Assembly (NCBI GenBank): GCA_020975725.1
Contig: QXJR01000027.1
Span: 558,001 to 622,000, forward strand
Direction: 5' to 3'
From: Picocystis sp. L7
Lineage: Eukaryota > Chlorophyta > Picocystophyceae > Picocystales > Picocystaceae
Length of the DNA stretch: 64,000 nucleotides
This document shows, piece after piece, positions 57,239 through 64,000 of this stretch; positions within the stretch are counted from its first letter, which is position 1, and the number at the start of each line of letters is the position of its first letter. A program made the translations under genes and the position numbers. The notes under the pieces were generated by a model. The model had not been told where the DNA came from. It did no database searches and worked only from the letters and a program-made list of their open reading frames with translations.

Positions 57239-59704
57239 CCCAGTAGTCCGCCACTTCTTTCAGGGTTCCTGCCCGAACCCCTGACTTCTCCTCCCCGTTT
57301 GACCCTCATTCCGATCGTTTCAGGACTTGCATTGCACACCAACGGATTCCTTGTAAAATTCTCTTTCTGTTCATGGGATTCACTGGGGCTGTATCGGCCT
57401 CAGTGGCACACAACGAGGGGGAACTGGTCCCTACCATTGGTTGGCCCCAATGGGGACCCTTTTGCACAGCCACGGCTGGGCGGACGCCTTCGTTCGCCAT
57501 TGCCCAGCGGGGGATGGGATGGATTCGAAACTCCGGGTGCAGATCGACCGCTATGTGTTCTACACTGTCATCGATTTTCGTAGGTCGAAGTTGGGTGGGT
57601 GTCCTGTGGCACCCATTCCCATCCGGCTGTTGGTGACCCCTCGAAACAGGCCATCTTCGCCGCTTGGGATCCAAGGCTCCGTCTCCAGGCCGAAGAGAAA
57701 GGGAAGGATAGGGACGTAAAAGGAGAGGGCAAGGAGTTGTCTTGCGCCTCCTGGATCGCCGACGGAAGGTGGCCTCTTGAGACCCTTCATGGGGACCGGG
57801 AGCGACTTGTAAAAAAAAATCGTGTTTTCAGACCATCCCTTCCAATGGACCTGTTTTCAAAGGGGGTCTACGGGCAGTATCGAGGCACGGAGCTCCAATC
57901 GGGCAACGCAGGGCCCTTCTCCGGAGTTTCAGCTTCCATTCCCATGCCCACACGTCCGCGAGAATCTTCCGCCCCACGAGCAGACCACGGAGAAACACCT
58001 CCAGGGGGGGTGTGGCGGAGTACTGGGTCCTCCCCCCTTGAAGGGACCCCAATCGACACACGGGTGAAAGGGACCCTCCATTACGCCCCAACGAGAACGA
58101 CCGAGGCTGTGAAATTCGGTGCGGAAGATGTGCATACATAGGGGTACTTGTACGCAAAATTGTACCTTGGAAGCTCCGGTGGTCCATGCATTTCGATGGG
58201 CAAACCGGCTGGTGGTACAGCCCGTGACCCATAGAGAGACCTGGGGTCAAGGGGAGATTCGCCCCTTGTGTAAACAAATGGTACAGGGTTAACTCGGCTT
58301 TACCACATGCCCTAGGAGACGGGCTCGTGAGGAGAGCCATCAGCCCTCCACAAGGCAAGCACGCTCCCCATGCAAACGAGGGGAACGATGGACAAGCAAG
58401 CGAGGGAAATCTCCAAGGTGACCCAACAAGTGGTTCGGTATGCCTTTCAAACATGTGGTGGTGACATCACCACTACGGCGTTGGTTATGAAACGTTCCGT
58501 GGCAGAGGTGGAGTCGTTCCTCCGCGAGGTGCCTTCCAAGGCCCATGGTCATGGCAACCATCGAAGCTTGGAGTACGCACATGGCTATGAAAAATGGCTT
58601 GTGCGTTTTCTTACACAACGGGCCGAGAAGGGGCAGCTCACGTACACGGAAGAGGTCCAACGTGCATGGCACAGCAAGTACAAGAAAGTCATTCCCCTGA
58701 GGACCCTTCAACGTGTCTTTCGAGATTTGGGAGTGGGGTTCAAGGTGCAAAAGGTGGAGCGCAAGCTCAACCTCAAGCACAAAATCGCGCGAGTTCAGTT
58801 TGCCCAAGACCATATGAACTTTGACTTTGGACAGGTCATGTTCACGGATGCACACACTTTGCGCTTGTCACGCATTCCTCACTCCAAGGGGAGGAGAACC
58901 ATGGCACCAAGTGGCGTTACTCCCAAGTTGTTTGCCCAAAAGAACCCACCTTGCATCAAGGTGTACGCTGGGTTAACCAAGCATGGGTGTACCGAACTTG
59001 TGGAGGTCACCGGGACCACGGACTTGGAGAATGCTTATGAAACCAAGCGTGGGAAGCAAGCATGCAAGGGGGTGTCTTCAACGGAGTACTCCTATGATGT
59101 CCTCCCTCGCTTATTGGCTGAAGGCAATAGGTTGTTCAAGGGGGGGTCATGGACCTTTCAACAAGACGGTGACGGGGCACACACAGCCAAGGCCACCCTC
59201 ACCACCTTGAGAGAATGGACACAAGACATGGGTGTGGATGTGATGTTTGACTGGCCCTCTATGAGCCCAGACCTCAGTCCCATTGAGAATCTTTGGGCCT
59301 TGCTTGACATGAAGGTTTTGCATGCTCAGCCCACCACCCTTGGGGAGTTGAGAAGGTGCATGTACCAAGCATGGGCTGAGCTTGGAAGAGGAACTATCCC
59401 AAGGCGACTGATGGATAGCATGCCCCGGAGGATGGATCAAGTACGGAAGAGGAAAGGAGAAATGATTCACTATTGAAAGTGGAGTACACGTGGGCTTGAA
59501 GGACAGTAGCCCAACCCACCTGAAAATTTGAAAATCCAGGCCAAAATCGCTGTTTTTTTCCATCGTTCCTCCTACATTCACCATGGTTCCCTTTCCTTCC
59601 AATTTTTTACAGGAGTCTTGTCTCCAACAGTGAAAGTGATGGACTTCGTGTGGCTCTCCGTAGGTGCATACACTGTCCATGGCACGATTTTGAAACAGGG
59701 CTGA
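57239..59704 (+). repeat. Tandem unit 1 of a 2,466-bp transposase-bearing repeat
   Basis: First of at least three head-to-tail copies. Homology to the following units begins at 57239 (CCCAGTAGTCCGCC) and the same words recur at 59,705 and 62,171, a period of 2,466. Left of 57,239 is unrelated host DNA after the p47 gene. About 1.1 kb of unrecognised sequence precedes the transposase gene and about 230 bases follow it. This copy differs from the others at 57,718 (A instead of G); I saw no other difference. Confidence 0.95.
58370..59476 (+). CDS. IS630/Tc1/mariner-superfamily transposase, copy 1
   Basis: A 368-aa DDE transposase that would cut and join its own element's ends. Helix-turn-helix-like segments occupy about 10-130 (VTQQVVRYAFQTCGG, RTLQRVFRDLGVGFK). 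The catalytic domain has QVMFTDAHTLRL (Asp160), WTFQQDGDGAHTAK (Asp266) and DWPSMSPDLSPIENLW (Glu306). This is the classical Tc1/mariner order, but 39 residues separate the second Asp and the Glu (DD39E), rather than the 34 of Tc1. The reading frame is intact with no stop. A second in-frame ATG (MDKQ) lies six codons in. No convincing terminal inverted repeats were found flanking it. Confidence 0.93.
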   Translation: MQTRGTMDKQAREISKVTQQVVRYAFQTCGGDITTTALVMKRSVAEVESFLREVPSKAHGHGNHRSLEYAHGYEKWLVRFLTQRAEKGQLTYTEEVQRAWHSKYKKVIPLRTLQRVFRDLGVGFKVQKVERKLNLKHKIARVQFAQDHMNFDFGQVMFTDAHTLRLSRIPHSKGRRTMAPSGVTPKLFAQKNPPCIKVYAGLTKHGCTELVEVTGTTDLENAYETKRGKQACKGVSSTEYSYDVLPRLLAEGNRLFKGGSWTFQQDGDGAHTAKATLTTLREWTQDMGVDVMFDWPSMSPDLSPIENLWALLDMKVLHAQPTTLGELRRCMYQAWAELGRGTIPRRLMDSMPRRMDQVRKRKGEMIHY

Positions 59705-62170
59705 CCCAGTAGTCCGCCACTTCTTTCAGGGTTCCTGCCCGAACCCCTGACTTCTCCTCCCCGTTTGACCCTCATTCCGATCGTTTCAGGACTTGCATTG
59801 CACACCAACGGATTCCTTGTAAAATTCTCTTTCTGTTCATGGGATTCACTGGGGCTGTATCGGCCTCAGTGGCACACAACGAGGGGGAACTGGTCCCTAC
59901 CATTGGTTGGCCCCAATGGGGACCCTTTTGCACAGCCACGGCTGGGCGGACGCCTTCGTTCGCCATTGCCCAGCGGGGGATGGGATGGATTCGAAACTCC
60001 GGGTGCAGATCGACCGCTATGTGTTCTACACTGTCATCGATTTTCGTAGGTCGAAGTTGGGTGGGTGTCCTGTGGCACCCATTCCCATCCGGCTGTTGGT
60101 GACCCCTCGAAACAGGCCATCTTCGCCGCTTGGGATCCAAGGCTCCGTCTCCAGGCCGAAGAGAAAGGGAAGGATAGGGACGTGAAAGGAGAGGGCAAGG
60201 AGTTGTCTTGCGCCTCCTGGATCGCCGACGGAAGGTGGCCTCTTGAGACCCTTCATGGGGACCGGGAGCGACTTGTAAAAAAAAATCGTGTTTTCAGACC
60301 ATCCCTTCCAATGGACCTGTTTTCAAAGGGGGTCTACGGGCAGTATCGAGGCACGGAGCTCCAATCGGGCAACGCAGGGCCCTTCTCCGGAGTTTCAGCT
60401 TCCATTCCCATGCCCACACGTCCGCGAGAATCTTCCGCCCCACGAGCAGACCACGGAGAAACACCTCCAGGGGGGGTGTGGCGGAGTACTGGGTCCTCCC
60501 CCCTTGAAGGGACCCCAATCGACACACGGGTGAAAGGGACCCTCCATTACGCCCCAACGAGAACGACCGAGGCTGTGAAATTCGGTGCGGAAGATGTGCA
60601 TACATAGGGGTACTTGTACGCAAAATTGTACCTTGGAAGCTCCGGTGGTCCATGCATTTCGATGGGCAAACCGGCTGGTGGTACAGCCCGTGACCCATAG
60701 AGAGACCTGGGGTCAAGGGGAGATTCGCCCCTTGTGTAAACAAATGGTACAGGGTTAACTCGGCTTTACCACATGCCCTAGGAGACGGGCTCGTGAGGAG
60801 AGCCATCAGCCCTCCACAAGGCAAGCACGCTCCCCATGCAAACGAGGGGAACGATGGACAAGCAAGCGAGGGAAATCTCCAAGGTGACCCAACAAGTGGT
60901 TCGGTATGCCTTTCAAACATGTGGTGGTGACATCACCACTACGGCGTTGGTTATGAAACGTTCCGTGGCAGAGGTGGAGTCGTTCCTCCGCGAGGTGCCT
61001 TCCAAGGCCCATGGTCATGGCAACCATCGAAGCTTGGAGTACGCACATGGCTATGAAAAATGGCTTGTGCGTTTTCTTACACAACGGGCCGAGAAGGGGC
61101 AGCTCACGTACACGGAAGAGGTCCAACGTGCATGGCACAGCAAGTACAAGAAAGTCATTCCCCTGAGGACCCTTCAACGTGTCTTTCGAGATTTGGGAGT
61201 GGGGTTCAAGGTGCAAAAGGTGGAGCGCAAGCTCAACCTCAAGCACAAAATCGCGCGAGTTCAGTTTGCCCAAGACCATATGAACTTTGACTTTGGACAG
61301 GTCATGTTCACGGATGCACACACTTTGCGCTTGTCACGCATTCCTCACTCCAAGGGGAGGAGAACCATGGCACCAAGTGGCGTTACTCCCAAGTTGTTTG
61401 CCCAAAAGAACCCACCTTGCATCAAGGTGTACGCTGGGTTAACCAAGCATGGGTGTACCGAACTTGTGGAGGTCACCGGGACCACGGACTTGGAGAATGC
61501 TTATGAAACCAAGCGTGGGAAGCAAGCATGCAAGGGGGTGTCTTCAACGGAGTACTCCTATGATGTCCTCCCTCGCTTATTGGCTGAAGGCAATAGGTTG
61601 TTCAAGGGGGGGTCATGGACCTTTCAACAAGACGGTGACGGGGCACACACAGCCAAGGCCACCCTCACCACCTTGAGAGAATGGACACAAGACATGGGTG
61701 TGGATGTGATGTTTGACTGGCCCTCTATGAGCCCAGACCTCAGTCCCATTGAGAATCTTTGGGCCTTGCTTGACATGAAGGTTTTGCATGCTCAGCCCAC
61801 CACCCTTGGGGAGTTGAGAAGGTGCATGTACCAAGCATGGGCTGAGCTTGGAAGAGGAACTATCCCAAGGCGACTGATGGATAGCATGCCCCGGAGGATG
61901 GATCAAGTACGGAAGAGGAAAGGAGAAATGATTCACTATTGAAAGTGGAGTACACGTGGGCTTGAAGGACAGTAGCCCAACCCACCTGAAAATTTGAAAA
62001 TCCAGGCCAAAATCGCTGTTTTTTTCCATCGTTCCTCCTACATTCACCATGGTTCCCTTTCCTTCCAATTTTTTACAGGAGTCTTGTCTCCAACAGTGAA
62101 AGTGATGGACTTCGTGTGGCTCTCCGTAGGTGCATACACTGTCCATGGCACGATTTTGAAACAGGGCTGA
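59705..62170 (+). repeat. Tandem unit 2 of the 2,466-bp repeat
   Basis: Complete second copy, same orientation. The junction with unit 1 reads GGGCTGACCCAGTAGTCC with no extra bases. By eye it is identical to unit 1 except for one base (G at 60,184), and identical to the visible part of unit 3. Confidence 0.95.
60836..61942 (+). CDS. IS630/Tc1/mariner-superfamily transposase, copy 2
   Basis: Encodes the same 368 residues as copy 1, including Asp160, Asp266 and Glu306. The identical protein and near-identical flanks indicate very recent amplification or ongoing homogenisation. Confidence 0.93.
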   Translation: MQTRGTMDKQAREISKVTQQVVRYAFQTCGGDITTTALVMKRSVAEVESFLREVPSKAHGHGNHRSLEYAHGYEKWLVRFLTQRAEKGQLTYTEEVQRAWHSKYKKVIPLRTLQRVFRDLGVGFKVQKVERKLNLKHKIARVQFAQDHMNFDFGQVMFTDAHTLRLSRIPHSKGRRTMAPSGVTPKLFAQKNPPCIKVYAGLTKHGCTELVEVTGTTDLENAYETKRGKQACKGVSSTEYSYDVLPRLLAEGNRLFKGGSWTFQQDGDGAHTAKATLTTLREWTQDMGVDVMFDWPSMSPDLSPIENLWALLDMKVLHAQPTTLGELRRCMYQAWAELGRGTIPRRLMDSMPRRMDQVRKRKGEMIHY

Positions 62171-64000
62171 CCCAGTAGTCCGCCACTTCTTTCAGGGTTC
62201 CTGCCCGAACCCCTGACTTCTCCTCCCCGTTTGACCCTCATTCCGATCGTTTCAGGACTTGCATTGCACACCAACGGATTCCTTGTAAAATTCTCTTTCT
62301 GTTCATGGGATTCACTGGGGCTGTATCGGCCTCAGTGGCACACAACGAGGGGGAACTGGTCCCTACCATTGGTTGGCCCCAATGGGGACCCTTTTGCACA
62401 GCCACGGCTGGGCGGACGCCTTCGTTCGCCATTGCCCAGCGGGGGATGGGATGGATTCGAAACTCCGGGTGCAGATCGACCGCTATGTGTTCTACACTGT
62501 CATCGATTTTCGTAGGTCGAAGTTGGGTGGGTGTCCTGTGGCACCCATTCCCATCCGGCTGTTGGTGACCCCTCGAAACAGGCCATCTTCGCCGCTTGGG
62601 ATCCAAGGCTCCGTCTCCAGGCCGAAGAGAAAGGGAAGGATAGGGACGTGAAAGGAGAGGGCAAGGAGTTGTCTTGCGCCTCCTGGATCGCCGACGGAAG
62701 GTGGCCTCTTGAGACCCTTCATGGGGACCGGGAGCGACTTGTAAAAAAAAATCGTGTTTTCAGACCATCCCTTCCAATGGACCTGTTTTCAAAGGGGGTC
62801 TACGGGCAGTATCGAGGCACGGAGCTCCAATCGGGCAACGCAGGGCCCTTCTCCGGAGTTTCAGCTTCCATTCCCATGCCCACACGTCCGCGAGAATCTT
62901 CCGCCCCACGAGCAGACCACGGAGAAACACCTCCAGGGGGGGTGTGGCGGAGTACTGGGTCCTCCCCCCTTGAAGGGACCCCAATCGACACACGGGTGAA
63001 AGGGACCCTCCATTACGCCCCAACGAGAACGACCGAGGCTGTGAAATTCGGTGCGGAAGATGTGCATACATAGGGGTACTTGTACGCAAAATTGTACCTT
63101 GGAAGCTCCGGTGGTCCATGCATTTCGATGGGCAAACCGGCTGGTGGTACAGCCCGTGACCCATAGAGAGACCTGGGGTCAAGGGGAGATTCGCCCCTTG
63201 TGTAAACAAATGGTACAGGGTTAACTCGGCTTTACCACATGCCCTAGGAGACGGGCTCGTGAGGAGAGCCATCAGCCCTCCACAAGGCAAGCACGCTCCC
63301 CATGCAAACGAGGGGAACGATGGACAAGCAAGCGAGGGAAATCTCCAAGGTGACCCAACAAGTGGTTCGGTATGCCTTTCAAACATGTGGTGGTGACATC
63401 ACCACTACGGCGTTGGTTATGAAACGTTCCGTGGCAGAGGTGGAGTCGTTCCTCCGCGAGGTGCCTTCCAAGGCCCATGGTCATGGCAACCATCGAAGCT
63501 TGGAGTACGCACATGGCTATGAAAAATGGCTTGTGCGTTTTCTTACACAACGGGCCGAGAAGGGGCAGCTCACGTACACGGAAGAGGTCCAACGTGCATG
63601 GCACAGCAAGTACAAGAAAGTCATTCCCCTGAGGACCCTTCAACGTGTCTTTCGAGATTTGGGAGTGGGGTTCAAGGTGCAAAAGGTGGAGCGCAAGCTC
63701 AACCTCAAGCACAAAATCGCGCGAGTTCAGTTTGCCCAAGACCATATGAACTTTGACTTTGGACAGGTCATGTTCACGGATGCACACACTTTGCGCTTGT
63801 CACGCATTCCTCACTCCAAGGGGAGGAGAACCATGGCACCAAGTGGCGTTACTCCCAAGTTGTTTGCCCAAAAGAACCCACCTTGCATCAAGGTGTACGC
63901 TGGGTTAACCAAGCATGGGTGTACCGAACTTGTGGAGGTCACCGGGACCACGGACTTGGAGAATGCTTATGAAACCAAGCGTGGGAAGCAAGCATGCAAG
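62171..64000 (+). repeat. Tandem unit 3, cut by the window end
   Basis: First 1,830 bases of a third head-to-tail unit, identical by eye to unit 2. The array continues beyond the window, so total copy number is unknown. Confidence 0.93.
63302..64000 (+). CDS. IS630/Tc1/mariner-superfamily transposase, copy 3 (partial)
   Basis: The first 233 codons of the same transposase, still open at the window edge; includes Asp160 but not the later catalytic residues, which lie outside the window. Confidence 0.9.
   Translation, partial: MQTRGTMDKQAREISKVTQQVVRYAFQTCGGDITTTALVMKRSVAEVESFLREVPSKAHGHGNHRSLEYAHGYEKWLVRFLTQRAEKGQLTYTEEVQRAWHSKYKKVIPLRTLQRVFRDLGVGFKVQKVERKLNLKHKIARVQFAQDHMNFDFGQVMFTDAHTLRLSRIPHSKGRRTMAPSGVTPKLFAQKNPPCIKVYAGLTKHGCTELVEVTGTTDLENAYETKRGKQACK

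Noticed and set aside
57441-57719. Weak resemblance of a 92-codon frame in the repeat unit to TRAPPC2-like proteins
   Set aside because: Only a few residues around VFYTVIDF fit; the downstream family motifs are missing in all frames.
57239-59704. Terminal inverted repeats of the transposase unit
   Set aside because: Both unit ends begin CAG when read inward, and CCTGTTT-CAAA words occur near 57,849 and at the right end, but pairing is too poor to call inverted repeats.
1-64000. CRISPR arrays, bacterial operons or prophage
   Set aside because: No spaced direct repeats; spliced eukaryotic genes throughout. The only large direct repeats are the contiguous 2,466-bp units.

Overview
The window is nuclear DNA of a compact, intron-poor eukaryote, most likely a unicellular alga. 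Eukaryotic hallmarks include 60S ribosomal protein L24, eRF1, SmD1, Sec23, APC2, the spliceosomal helicase Aquarius, ESCRT-II VPS25, Mediator MED15 and a mitochondrial pyruvate carrier. Photosynthesis is suggested by a bL19 ribosomal protein with a transit-like N-terminus and by a haem peroxidase with a twin-arginine, lumen-type targeting sequence. The exact lineage cannot be fixed from sequence alone. The plant-style KIX domain of MED15, nuclear bL19 and GTGCGT-type splice donors lean towards the green lineage, but this is inference.

Layout. Positions 1-20,953 are dense housekeeping genes: RPL24, an SMP/C2 lipid-transfer-like protein, MAK16, a lumenal ascorbate-peroxidase-like enzyme, a RanBP1-domain nucleoporin, SYS1, a three-domain small heat-shock protein with a heat-shock promoter, an RMDN-like TPR protein, eRF1, and the divergent pair NOL9/GRC3 and UTP21. 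Positions 20,954-24,771 form an AT-richer gene desert that looks like a decayed hAT-type DNA transposon. Positions 24,772-57,115 are again dense: bL19, a SNAPIN-like protein, VPS25, SmD1, a small membrane protein, ankyrin-MYND, LRR-multipass membrane protein, MTA/SAH nucleosidase, AsnA-type asparagine synthetase, PIG-L, LENG1-like, APC2, Aquarius with an N-terminal SAP motif, a small Cys-rich ORF, MPC2, CUSTOS-like, MED15, Sec23, and a p47/UBX cofactor of Cdc48. From 57,239 to the window end lies a head-to-tail tandem array of a 2,466-bp unit. Two full copies and one copy cut by the window edge are present, each with an intact Tc1/mariner/IS630-superfamily transposase gene.

Gene structure. 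Most large genes are single open frames. Introns were found mainly in short conserved genes and mostly near the start codon. They are about 60-212 bp, usually begin GTGCGT or GTACGT, and usually carry a CTGAC-like branch site 17-35 nt before the AG. Several models (RPL24, MAK16, eRF1, SmD1, VPS25, p47) were completed with this pattern and each gives a family-typical protein.

Themes. Ribosome synthesis and translation (RPL24, MAK16, NOL9/GRC3, UTP21, eRF1), splicing (SmD1, Aquarius), secretion and endosomes (SYS1, Sec23, VPS25, p47), and plastid or mitochondrial function (bL19, peroxidase, MPC2) are represented. Neighbouring genes are not functionally clustered beyond the NOL9/UTP21 divergent pair. 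The most unusual features are the transposase tandem array with its DD39E catalytic spacing, the triple alpha-crystallin protein, the SAP-Aquarius fusion and the bacterial-type AsnA.
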